NCBI GenBank assembly: GCA_024234815.1
Contig: JACKNO010000003.1
Location: 62,001 to 126,000, forward strand
From: Pseudomonadales bacterium
Lineage (GTDB): Bacteria; Pseudomonadota; Gammaproteobacteria; Pseudomonadales; Halieaceae
Direction: 5' to 3'
DNA: 64,000 bases
Both the position numbers and the translations under genes were made by a program. Position 1 is the first letter of the stretch, and each line of letters opens with the position of its first letter. Positions 25,362 through 34,600 of the stretch are shown piece by piece. The notes under the pieces are model-generated. The model did no database searches. It had not been told where the DNA came from and worked only from the letters and a program-made list of their open reading frames with translations.

Positions 25362-26507
25362 TCAAGCGGAGGCCCGGTCTGCCTGCGCGGCGATAATACG
25401 GCGATAGGCATCGACATAGCGCCCGCCCATGCCGCTGGCGGTGAACAGCCGCTCGTAACGCTGGCGGGCATTGCGGCCCATCAACAGCGCCTTTTGCGGA
25501 TGCTGGTGCAGATCGTCCATCGCCTCGCGCAGCGCCTTGCTGTTGCCCGGCGGCACCACCAGCCCTGTCTCTTTGTGTATATTGACGTGACTGGTACCCG
25601 ACCCCACCTCGGCGGAGATCAACGGCCGCGAACTCATGGCGCCCTCCAGCAGGGTGACACCGAACGCTTCCGAGCGCAGGTACGAGGGGAACACCACCGC
25701 CCGGCACAAACCGAACAGCGCCATTTTTTCACGATCGGAGACAAAACCCGCGAAGATAACGTTATCCAGGCCGAGGCGCTGCGCCTGCCTGCGCAACTCG
25801 TTCTCCACCGGGCCGCTACCCACTATCACCACCTTGTACCTGGCCCCTTGCACGGCGTCCAGCAGGATATGCAGGCCCTTGTAATAACGCAGCACACCGA
25901 CAAAAAGAAAGAAGTCCTCGCCGTATTTCTGGCGGGCCGCCGCCAGGTCCCTGTGCTGTTCATGCATGGCGGGGTAGGATGGCTCATCCAGGCCTATCGG
26001 GATGACTTCAACCTTGTGGGCGTACTCCGCCAGTACCTCGCTGGTTGCGAAATAGTTCGGCGAAGTCGCCACAATCATATCCATCGCATCGAGGTAGCGA
26101 CTCATCAGCGGGCGGTAAACGGAGAGCAGGAATCGCTGCCTGACAATGTCCGAATGATAGGTGAGTATCGCCGGGCGATGCCTGCCCACAAGCAGGTACA
26201 TCAAGTCGGAAAATGGCCACGGATAGTGGTAGTGCACGATATCGGCCCACTCCACCTCTTTGGCGAATCGGCGCATGCCGGTCAGGGCGAAGCCGCAGGA
26301 GGCGACCTCAAAGGTCTTGCGCACCCTGACGACATCGGCTTCCACCCTTGGCAGGGTACGGGGAAATGGTTCGTTGCTGAGGGTAAATACCCGGCTAGTC
26401 ACACCGTGATTGCCCACTGACAGGCAAATCTGGCGAATAACTTCCTCCAACCCCCCCTGGGAGTCGGGAAAATATGTTCTGTAGGCGTGGAGGACCTTCA
26501 CAGTCAA
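25362..26507 (-). CDS. Glycosyltransferase family 4
   Basis: A 381-residue GT4 protein: HAYRTYFPDSQGGLEEVIRQ (acceptor glycine loop), FLFVGVLRYYKGLHILLDAV (donor domain start), VIVGSGPVENELRRQA and the EX7E motif in SEAFGVTLLEGAMSSRPLI. It is the first gene of a tightly packed stretch down to 20833, after a gap of 113 bases behind the AmpG-like permease. The donor sugar cannot be told. Confidence 0.9.
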   Translation of the reverse strand: MTVKVLHAYRTYFPDSQGGLEEVIRQICLSVGNHGVTSRVFTLSNEPFPRTLPRVEADVVRVRKTFEVASCGFALTGMRRFAKEVEWADIVHYHYPWPFSDLMYLLVGRHRPAILTYHSDIVRQRFLLSVYRPLMSRYLDAMDMIVATSPNYFATSEVLAEYAHKVEVIPIGLDEPSYPAMHEQHRDLAAARQKYGEDFFLFVGVLRYYKGLHILLDAVQGARYKVVIVGSGPVENELRRQAQRLGLDNVIFAGFVSDREKMALFGLCRAVVFPSYLRSEAFGVTLLEGAMSSRPLISAEVGSGTSHVNIHKETGLVVPPGNSKALREAMDDLHQHPQKALLMGRNARQRYERLFTASGMGGRYVDAYRRIIAAQADRASA

Positions 26508-26620
26508 CTGCTCTCTTTGCCGGGTTTATGGGGCTGCTGGCGCCACCATTCCCGGTACGTCGCCTCGCACCCGCCCATAATAACAGTGTGGGCGGGAAAA
26601 TGGCGGGTATGCGCGCAATT

Positions 26621-27883
26621 TTACCTGCCCTGCGACCGCCACGGGGCCACCCACAGCAGCATCAGCATGCCCGGAATCGCGACGAGTGCACAAATCAGGA
26701 AAAAATTCACCCATCCCACCTGCTCCACGATCAGCCCGGTGCTGGCATTGGCGAAAGTGCGCGGCAGGGCCGCCAGCGCGGTGAACAGGGCGAACTGGGT
26801 GGCGGCGTAGGTCTTGCTGGTTTCCCTGGCGATAAACGCGGTGAAGGCCGCGGTACCCATTCCCACCCCCAGGTATTCGAAACTGATGACCGCGGCCAGC
26901 ATCCACAGCACCGGGCCGTTGTTGGCCAGTATCGCGAAGCCGAGAATACTCACCACCTGCACCACGCCGAACAACCACAGTGAGCGATTGATACCCAGCC
27001 GTATCATGATCACCCCGCCCGCGAGGCCGCCGATAATCGCCGGCCACAGCGCCGCATGCTTGGCCACCAGGCCTATCTCGGTCATGCTGAAACCCAGGTC
27101 GAGGTAGAACGGGGTAGACAGGGCGGTGGCCATGTTGTCACCGATCTTGTAGAAAAACATGAAGCCCAGCACCAGCAGCAGGCCCGCCCAGCCACGGCGG
27201 TCAATGTACTCCAGGAACGGGGCGACAATCGCCTGGCGCAGCCCCATGCCTGTGGGCAGTTCGGAACTGGGCTCGTCGACCACCAGGCTCATCACCATCG
27301 CTATGGACATAAATGCCGCGGTAACCCAGAACACGCTGGACCAGGGCAATATGTCCGCCAGGATCAGGGCCAGCGAGCCCGGCACGAGGCTGGAGATGCG
27401 GTAAGCCTGCACATGGATGGAATTGCCAAGGCCCAGTTCCTCATCGGGTAATATTTCCCGCCGATAGGCGTCCAGCGCCACGTCCTGGCTGGCGCTGAAG
27501 AACGCTATAGCCACCGCCAGCCAGGCGATCAACCAGGTGGACTCGGCGGGCTTCAACTCCCCCAGAATGCCTATAAAAAACAGCAGGGCGAGTTGGCAGA
27601 TCAGCATCCAGCCGCGCCGCCTCCCGAGAAAGGGGGGAATCCAGCGGTCCATCAACGGCGCCCACAAAAACTTCCAGGTATAGGGAATACCCACCAGGGC
27701 GAACAGGCCGATCTCGGCGAGGGAGACGCCGCCGTCCTTGAGCCAGGCCGGCACCAGCTGGATTAATACGTACAGCGGCATGCCGGACGCGAATCCGGTA
27801 AACACGCAGATCAGCATGCGTCGATTGAAAATGGCTGAACTTAAGCTGGGCTTGCGATCCGGATTCAAGGAATTTCTGACCAA
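26621..27883 (-). CDS. ampG: AmpG-type muropeptide permease (MFS)
   Basis: A 420-residue major facilitator with about twelve hydrophobic helices. FTGFASGMPLYVLIQLVPAWLKDGG, IGLFALVGIPYTWKFLWAPLMDRW and the early cytoplasmic loop LGRRRGWM match AmpG, which imports GlcNAc-anhydroMurNAc peptides for cell-wall recycling. It has no clear bond with the glycan genes around it and may be an insertion into the block or a bystander. Another AmpG-like sugar permease is possible. Confidence 0.82.
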   Translation of the reverse strand: MVRNSLNPDRKPSLSSAIFNRRMLICVFTGFASGMPLYVLIQLVPAWLKDGGVSLAEIGLFALVGIPYTWKFLWAPLMDRWIPPFLGRRRGWMLICQLALLFFIGILGELKPAESTWLIAWLAVAIAFFSASQDVALDAYRREILPDEELGLGNSIHVQAYRISSLVPGSLALILADILPWSSVFWVTAAFMSIAMVMSLVVDEPSSELPTGMGLRQAIVAPFLEYIDRRGWAGLLLVLGFMFFYKIGDNMATALSTPFYLDLGFSMTEIGLVAKHAALWPAIIGGLAGGVIMIRLGINRSLWLFGVVQVVSILGFAILANNGPVLWMLAAVISFEYLGVGMGTAAFTAFIARETSKTYAATQFALFTALAALPRTFANASTGLIVEQVGWVNFFLICALVAIPGMLMLLWVAPWRSQGR

Positions 27884-27931
27884 CGCGACAGTAAAATAGG
27901 GCTCACATAAACGGGGAGCGCGTCCGTCCGA

Positions 27932-28795
27932 CTACAGGTCACACGCGAAGCCCATTTGCTTCACAAACTCGATATCCGCAGGGTCAAACTGGCTGCAATC
28001 GCGCTGTCGGTAACGGCCGCTGCCGGCGGGAACAGATATTGAAGCGGCGAGTGCGCCCAGTACGTCCGGGCTCTCATCCAGGCCCAGGAACCGGTTAAGC
28101 TTTGCCAACTCCCGGGAGGGATTATTGCACAGTGCGTCAAAGTTCAAAATGCACAGCCGGTCGCCCAACAGCTCCCTGTCCCCGAGGATGCGCTTGTAAC
28201 TGGCAACCCAATACCGGAGCGCATTGCGCGGTGTGGGGCTGGTATCGCCCTCCAGCAGCAGGTCGCCCCAGAAGTATTTCAGCTGGTTCTGGTTGCCGCT
28301 GAACGCCATATCCAGCCCGTTCCTTGCGACGTAGATATACTTCATGCGGGGAAAACACTGGTTGAGAATCGGGACCATGACGTGGCTGTTGGGTTGCTTC
28401 CAGCCCCAGTGGATAGTCGGTTCCGCCACCGGGCGCCGCTCCAACATCGATTCCCGGGACTGCTGCAGCACCGCCCGGGTCAGGGCCGGCCCGCGATCAT
28501 GGCGCGCGGCCTCATCGAGCAATGCGAGTAATTCCCCGGACACGGGAAGGTTGCCACGCATGCTGTTGACGAACAGCCAGGCCAGGCGCCTGACCTGCGC
28601 CGGCGGCATCAACAGTATCGTCCTGCGCACGAAGAGCAGGCTGAACCAGAGGTTGTCCAGGGCCTCGTTGAGTTCCCCCGCGAGCGCAACACCCTGCTCG
28701 CGCACAATGTGGGCTATCAATCGGGTACCGCTGCCGCCGACCCCGCCAATAACCACGGGCGCCGAATCGCGTTCAGCTATCAGATACTCAGGCAC
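27932..28795 (-). CDS. Sulfotransferase-family protein
   Basis: A 287-residue protein. PVVIGGVGGSGTRLIAHIVREQGV has the loop of the sulfotransferase P-loop-like site, with Ser-Gly-Thr-Arg in place of the usual Lys, and MKYIYVARNGLDMAFSGNQNQL is the 3'-phosphate region with Arg but without the usual Asp-Pro. A WGWKQPNSH stretch is conserved in this subgroup. PAPS use is plausible but less secure than for the gene at 9174. It follows the methyltransferase by 21 bases. Confidence 0.75.
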   Translation of the reverse strand: MPEYLIAERDSAPVVIGGVGGSGTRLIAHIVREQGVALAGELNEALDNLWFSLLFVRRTILLMPPAQVRRLAWLFVNSMRGNLPVSGELLALLDEAARHDRGPALTRAVLQQSRESMLERRPVAEPTIHWGWKQPNSHVMVPILNQCFPRMKYIYVARNGLDMAFSGNQNQLKYFWGDLLLEGDTSPTPRNALRYWVASYKRILGDRELLGDRLCILNFDALCNNPSRELAKLNRFLGLDESPDVLGALAASISVPAGSGRYRQRDCSQFDPADIEFVKQMGFACDL

Positions 28796-28816
28796 GGACG
28801 TTTCCTAAAAGTCTTG

Positions 28817-29515
28817 CTAGCGATGTGAAACCACACCGTAATTATTCCAGGACGGTTTACCGTTATTCAGGATACCCGCGTCGAATCCTGGCTGGTAAAA
28901 GGCACACCATACCTGCCGGGGGTGAAACCAGTCGAGTACCTGGAACGCCAGGCCGTGCTCCGCCGCCACCGCCGCCACGCTTTCAATACGGTACTCCACG
29001 CACTCGGGGTAGATCCAGCCCTCGCCTGTGAAGTCGCTCTCCCCGGGAATAACCGTGGCCAGCAGAATGCCCGCTGGCGACAGGAAGCCGGAGATTTCCC
29101 GAACCCACTGAGCCAGCAGGTCGGGAGCCGTGTGACTGAAAATCGACTGCGCTACGGCATAGTCAATACGGGTCTCGGGGGATAACGAGGCCAGACTGGT
29201 GTCGTAAATAAACTGCGGCTGCCTGATATCGGCAAGCGAGGCGCCGACCTCGTAGCGAAGACCGTCATCAATCAACCACTTGTTCGGCTCCAGGCCGATA
29301 TATTTTGCGGGGTTCAGGTACGGAATCAGCAACCTGCCCAGGCGCAGGGAGCCGCAACCGACATCCAGCAGCGTGTGGTGCTGGCGCAGGCCACAGGCCG
29401 TGAGCAGGCCAAACGTCATCGCGCTTACCAGGTCGTAGTCCGCGGGCGGGCCCACGTAAGCCCTGTAATGCTCATCGCCGGGCGCCAGGGACAAGCCCAG
29501 GAGATCATCAGTCAT
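28817..29515 (-). CDS. Class I SAM-dependent methyltransferase
   Basis: A 232-residue methyltransferase: HTLLDVGCGSLRLGRLLIPYL (SAM motif I), YIGLEPNKWLIDDGL (motif II) and YAVAQSIFSHTAPDLLAQWV. It differs clearly from the three tandem paralogues at 10035-12586, so it arose on its own. A GGAAG ribosome site precedes ATG 29515. The acceptor is unknown; its neighbours are sulfotransferases, so a sugar hydroxyl is a reasonable guess. Confidence 0.82.
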   Translation of the reverse strand: MTDDLLGLSLAPGDEHYRAYVGPPADYDLVSAMTFGLLTACGLRQHHTLLDVGCGSLRLGRLLIPYLNPAKYIGLEPNKWLIDDGLRYEVGASLADIRQPQFIYDTSLASLSPETRIDYAVAQSIFSHTAPDLLAQWVREISGFLSPAGILLATVIPGESDFTGEGWIYPECVEYRIESVAAVAAEHGLAFQVLDWFHPRQVWCAFYQPGFDAGILNNGKPSWNNYGVVSHR

Positions 29516-29775
29516 TTATACACTTCCATGGATTTCCCAGGGCTCCCCCGACAACCGTCGTATTGTGGCCCTGGACTATGCGGATAGGAAGGCGTGGCTT
29601 TCGCGCTGCTGCCAGCGCGGCCATAACTCGCCTTACCGGTGTGCGAAGTATTGTAGTTAGTGCGCCGGGGGGACACCAGAAGTTTTGGGTTTGCGATACT
29701 GCAAGGACACGATAGCGGCGCCATGATGACGCCACGGCGACACGCCAGCGCCAGCCCGGAGACACTCCGGCGACG

Positions 29776-31638
29776 CTAGGACGCCTTCGGCCTGGCCCCC
29801 AGAGCGCGCTCCCTCATCCCGAGGGCGCGCCGATACAGGGCCATATCGGCGCTGTGATACCGCTGCACCCGTGCCCTGAGCTCCGCGTCGATCGCCACAG
29901 TGGCAACAGGGGCCTCGCTGCGGGCCACCGCTTCCTGAGCGCAGATACCGAGAATCCCGCTTGAGAAGCGCTGGAGTTCACTGTCCCGGTGCTCACTGAT
30001 GCCGATAAAATCGAAACGCGACAAGGGGAAACACCACAGAAACTTGCTGTAGATATTGCGCAGTTCCGGGCACAGGCAAAAAGTCTCCAGCGACCAGTCC
30101 TCCTCGAGCATGCGGTAGTGCAGTCCACCCTTCATCCCGCGATTGATACTGCTTTTCCAGAAAGCGTAGTGAGCCACCAGGCGCTCCACCGGATCGCTCA
30201 TCCAGGCGACGAAGCGCTTGCGATGTCCGCGACTGGGCAGGGAGTACTTGAGGGGCATGAAATGCCCGTGCAGACAGGTATCGCGCCTGAGGGTGCCGCG
30301 CATGCGGGCGAAGCGTATTCCCTTGCGCAGCGCATCCAGGTTACGGCCCGTCCCGGACAGGCTGAGAGGCCGGTCCTGGTAGTCCATGACCAGTTCATGA
30401 CCAAAGTAACTCTGTAGCACCTTCTGGAAATCGCCGTCTGGCACCGCCGGGAAGTGCACGGAAATCACCAGCAAACGATCTTCTACAGGCGCCTGCTTGC
30501 GAGGAGACCGGGCTTTTTCGGCTTTCAGTTCCCGCTTGCGCACACCGGCGAGGGATTCCGGGGGAATGTGTTCCCGAAAATACTCCACCGCCTCCATTCG
30601 CAGGGGCCTGAGCGAGTTGTGTCCCCGGTTTACCTCGGACACGAGTAAGCGATAGGCGCGCCTGTCGTTGTCCCGGATAAATTGCGTAATCGCCCGGGAC
30701 TCGCTGTCGGACAGCTCGGGCTTGACCCAGTTTGCGGCATCTTCCGGAACCCACTCGTCGAACAATTGGCCGCTGGACCGCCCCATATACTCCCGGGCAA
30801 CAAGCTGGTTTGCCGCCTGTGAACGCTCCAGGATATCCGCTCTCTCGGCGGGAGAAAGCAGCGACTGGCCAGCCGACACGCTCCCTGCCGCCGACCCGGA
30901 TTCCGCCGAGTACTTGAGCAGTACCCTGTTGAATCTGGAAGAACGGGCAGGTTCGGCTATCAGCCTGTTCAGTTGTAGTTTGTAGGCCATCGCCGCGTTG
31001 GAGAAGCGGGGATTGGAATCGCCTTTTGGAAACCTGAATTCGGCGCCGAGTTCCATGCCGAAAACGTGGTACATGAAATCGCGACAGATATCGCCTTCGA
31101 AAAACTGTCGCCGCTCATAAGGCCGGACAATGATACTGTCGCTACCGACAGCCTGCGCCCAGGGTTCGAGGATGTTCTTGTAATCAAATTCCGCGAGTTG
31201 CTTCTCAACCACCCATTCGAGATCGAACTGCTGCAACCCTGCCTTAACCAACTGGTTGTAATTGGCCATGATAATGTCGTCCTGCCGCCGCAGGTAAATC
31301 ACCACCTTGAGATCAAACAGCTTGCTGGCTTCATCACAAAATTTCGCGACATCACTGCCGCCAGCCCAGGCCATAAGTTCCGACGACAAAAGTATCGTAT
31401 CGGTACTGAGCTTTTGCAGTCGCCTGGACCATTCAGCTACGGTTTTGAAGGACCATTTGTCACGCAGGTCGGGTGGTATGTAGGGAGAAAGCAGATGATG
31501 GGCACGCGCCACCATGCCGAACTTTGGATAGGAAATACCGCGGCGACGCAGTTCCCGGCGGTTTAACCAGAAGAAGTTCTGTAGCGCGGTGGTACCGGTT
31601 TTGCCCATACCGACATGCAGGAACAGCGTCTTTCTCAC
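29776..31638 (-). CDS. Double sulfotransferase-like protein
   Basis: A 620-residue protein with two sulfotransferase-like parts. The N-terminal part (1 to about 300) has KTLFLHVGMGKTGTTALQNFFWLN, a canonical PAPS loop, and KVVIYLRRQDDIIMANYNQL. The C-terminal part (about 384-620) has DTCLHGHFMPLKYSLPSRG and FVAWMSDPVERLVAHYAFWKSS, a 3'-phosphate-like motif with Asp-Pro but Ser in place of Arg. The start is taken as GTG 31638, four bases after the upstream stop; the longer upstream frame carries no conserved sequence. A gap of 260 bases follows this gene before the methyltransferase start, with no gene visible. Confidence 0.75.
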   Translation of the reverse strand: MRKTLFLHVGMGKTGTTALQNFFWLNRRELRRRGISYPKFGMVARAHHLLSPYIPPDLRDKWSFKTVAEWSRRLQKLSTDTILLSSELMAWAGGSDVAKFCDEASKLFDLKVVIYLRRQDDIIMANYNQLVKAGLQQFDLEWVVEKQLAEFDYKNILEPWAQAVGSDSIIVRPYERRQFFEGDICRDFMYHVFGMELGAEFRFPKGDSNPRFSNAAMAYKLQLNRLIAEPARSSRFNRVLLKYSAESGSAAGSVSAGQSLLSPAERADILERSQAANQLVAREYMGRSSGQLFDEWVPEDAANWVKPELSDSESRAITQFIRDNDRRAYRLLVSEVNRGHNSLRPLRMEAVEYFREHIPPESLAGVRKRELKAEKARSPRKQAPVEDRLLVISVHFPAVPDGDFQKVLQSYFGHELVMDYQDRPLSLSGTGRNLDALRKGIRFARMRGTLRRDTCLHGHFMPLKYSLPSRGHRKRFVAWMSDPVERLVAHYAFWKSSINRGMKGGLHYRMLEEDWSLETFCLCPELRNIYSKFLWCFPLSRFDFIGISEHRDSELQRFSSGILGICAQEAVARSEAPVATVAIDAELRARVQRYHSADMALYRRALGMRERALGARPKAS

Positions 31639-31642
31639 CTGA

Positions 31643-34600
31643 CTACTCTGCCATCGCTTCGCGATAGGCGATATCGTGTTTCGCGGCCAGTATGTCGGGA
31701 TCAAACTTGCGCGCGGCAGCCGGTACCGCTGACAGGCGGGATTGGTAGCGAACCGGATCGGTCGCAAGCGACGCTATGCTGCGGGCGAGTTGTTCCAGAT
31801 TGAGGGATTCCCCCTCAAGCTCTGTCAATTCGCCCGCCAGGCCATCGGGACCCTCCAGCATATAGGCTATTTCACCGAGATTACTCGCCAGCACCGGCCG
31901 ACCGGATTGCAGGCACTCGATAATCACCAGTGGAAAGCTTTCGCCGCGGAACTTCGACGGCAGGAAGCCAAGATCGGCGAGCGCGAAATATCCGCGCACG
32001 TTGCGCTGAAAACCTTGCAGGTGAATAAACGGCGCCAGTTCCTCCCGCCGCAGGCGTTCGCTCTCGGCGCCATCGCCAACCAGCAAAAGGTGGATGTCGG
32101 CACCGCTCATTTCGCGAGCCCGAGTCACCGCTGCAATGGCCTCGGCCCAACCCTTGTCGGGCATCGCCCGGCTGACCAGTGTCAGCACAAACGCATCGTC
32201 CGCGATACCCAGGCTGCCGCGATCCACCGGCTCGAACTCGCTGGGTTCCAGGGCATTGTCAATCCTGACCAGTTTCGCGTGCTGTTGCAGATTCGCATTG
32301 CGCAGCGAGGAGACGTTCTTGTCCGCGACATAAATCAGCCTGGCGCTGCGCTTCACCAGTCGCGGGAGTATCGACCTGAGGTCAAACTCGTTGATTGTTT
32401 CGTACATGCCGTGCAGCGTCACCACGGTTTTCGCGGGACTGCCCTCCGGCAACAGGTCGAGCACGGTGCTGTCCACCCAGGCGTGGTGAGAATGAATGAG
32501 ATCAATACCAAAATCCGCAACGATCCTCTCCAGTTGGGTAAAGTCGGAGACCACGGGTATGTCGATGCGCAGGTTCTGCCTGATACCCTCGTTCCTCGCC
32601 TCGCGCGCACAGTCCAGGTAGGTGACGTTGTAACCCCGGGCCTTCATGATATTCGCCAGCTGTATCGGGAACGTCTCGCCGCCCCCGGCGCAGAAGGCAT
32701 AGGATGCCATCAACAAATTGGGGGCGCGCTGCGGTGCGAAAGCCATGATCCGGGGCAGGCTGTAACAGGCGTCAAACGCTTCCTGTGTATACGTCGGCCG
32801 GGTTTCGCGCCAGTGGGCGATCAGGTTGGTTCTTTGCTGTGCCAGCACCTCTTCGCCAACCCCGAAGTACTGGCGCGCGGTTTTGGCCACAAACTCGTGC
32901 TCGGCATAGAACCTGTCGTCACTGTGTGACCTGACGGAGATATTCTGGCCGTGCATGCGGTAGTAATTGCAGGCTGCCGGGGAGTAGGCGAGCATCCCCC
33001 CCCGGATAAGATGCAGATACAACACCCAGTCGCCGCAGGTCGTCATCTGCCGCCACTGGGGGTCCTGCAGGACATCAAGCTGTCGCGGGTTGCGAAAAAT
33101 GGCGGAGCTTACATTGGGGATAATATTCTTGATGGCAAAGGATTCCGCAACAATCCTGTGGGCCGTATCCACAAATTCGGCGTCCCACTTGGCGGGATCG
33201 ATATCATGCAGGTACTCATTGATTGACCATGTCTGTGTTTCCCCTGAACCGTCCATGAACACTGTCCGCGAATAGGCGAGCTGGACAGCCTCGTTTTCAA
33301 AGAACGGCACCAGGGTTTCCAGGAAGTTTTCCGTACACCAGTCGTCGCTCTCGGCAATCCAGATAATATCCCCACGCGCCTGCTTGAGCCCCCTGTCCCA
33401 CTGGTGGAACACTCCGCCGGAGTTCTGCTGGTTGGCGATCAGTGTGGTGTTCTGCGGATGGTTTCGGTGATACTCGGAAAGTATCGCGACGCTGTCATCG
33501 CCTGAAGCGTCGTCGAGCATTATGACTTCGAAGTTTCTGTACGTTTGCGAGAAGATGGAGTCCAGGCGCAGTCGCAGATAGGGAGCGTGATTGAAATTGG
33601 GGACGATAATGCTCACCAGGGGGGAGAAGTCCCCCGCCTCTTCATACTGCTGGTAGATCATGGGCGACAGCAGGCCCGCGCCCGCACCGGCGATATCATG
33701 GCTGGCGCGCGCCGGTACAAACCGGTTAACCAGCCTGAAGAACGGGCGCAGCGCGCGCCGCCCCAGCCACGCCAGGCGGGGGTGCGTCACGCTCATGCGG
33801 TGGTAGGCGATGACCGAGCGCAACTTGAAGTTGGCCAGGGCCTTCGCGGCGCGTTCCCGCGACGCCAGCTGGAAGGATTTCAGCGCCCGTACCGGTCGCG
33901 TCAGGCGCCAGGAAGTCGATGCCTCCATGGCCCGTACCTGCTCGACCACGTAATGCAGTTCGCCCTCCAGTTCGCTGATGCGGTCGCCCGCCAGCTTGAG
34001 TTCGGCACTCATCCTCGCCAGCTCAACAGTCTGGGCATCGCGCTGTTGTTGCAGTTGCTCTTTAGTGGCTTCCAGGCTTTCCAGTTGCGCCCGCAACGGG
34101 GTGAGCACAGCCTGGTGTTCGGCAATAATTTGCCGGGTATTGGCCGCCAGTTCCTGCGCCTGCCGTTGCAGGTCGGCTGTGACATCGGCGCTGCGCTCCA
34201 ACTCCAGGCGATCCCTGCGACTGCTGTCGCTCAGGCGCGACAGCGCGGGCACCACGGAGCGATGCAGGGCCCGCTGAGTCATTGGCTCCCGGTAGATGTC
34301 CAGTACAGCGTCCATGGCAGCTGCCCCGGGCGTGCAGTTTGCCCCCAGCGCGCATAGCGCCGCATAAAACTCCAGCACCTGCGGGAACTGATCGTTGAGT
34401 TTCCGCGTTGCCTGGGCATCGGCTTTGCTGCGGTGCAGGGAGTCATCCACGAATTCCGCACAGAATAGCCTCAGCCGCTCCGGGTCCGGCACAAGCTGGA
34501 GAAAGCGCGCAAGACCGGGCAGGACCTGCTGCGGCCGCGCGAGCAGTTCATCGTAGTGAATGAAATAGCTGTTGATATCCCTGGCCTGGATCAGCGCCTG

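Noticed and set aside
29516..29775. A small gene or RNA between the methyltransferase and the double sulfotransferase
   Set aside because: Only short frames with no signals; a TACAAT on the minus strand lacks a matching -35.
31742..32929. A 395-residue plus-strand frame in the fusion protein gene
   Set aside because: Opposite the GT4 domain with EX7E; no signal or known family.
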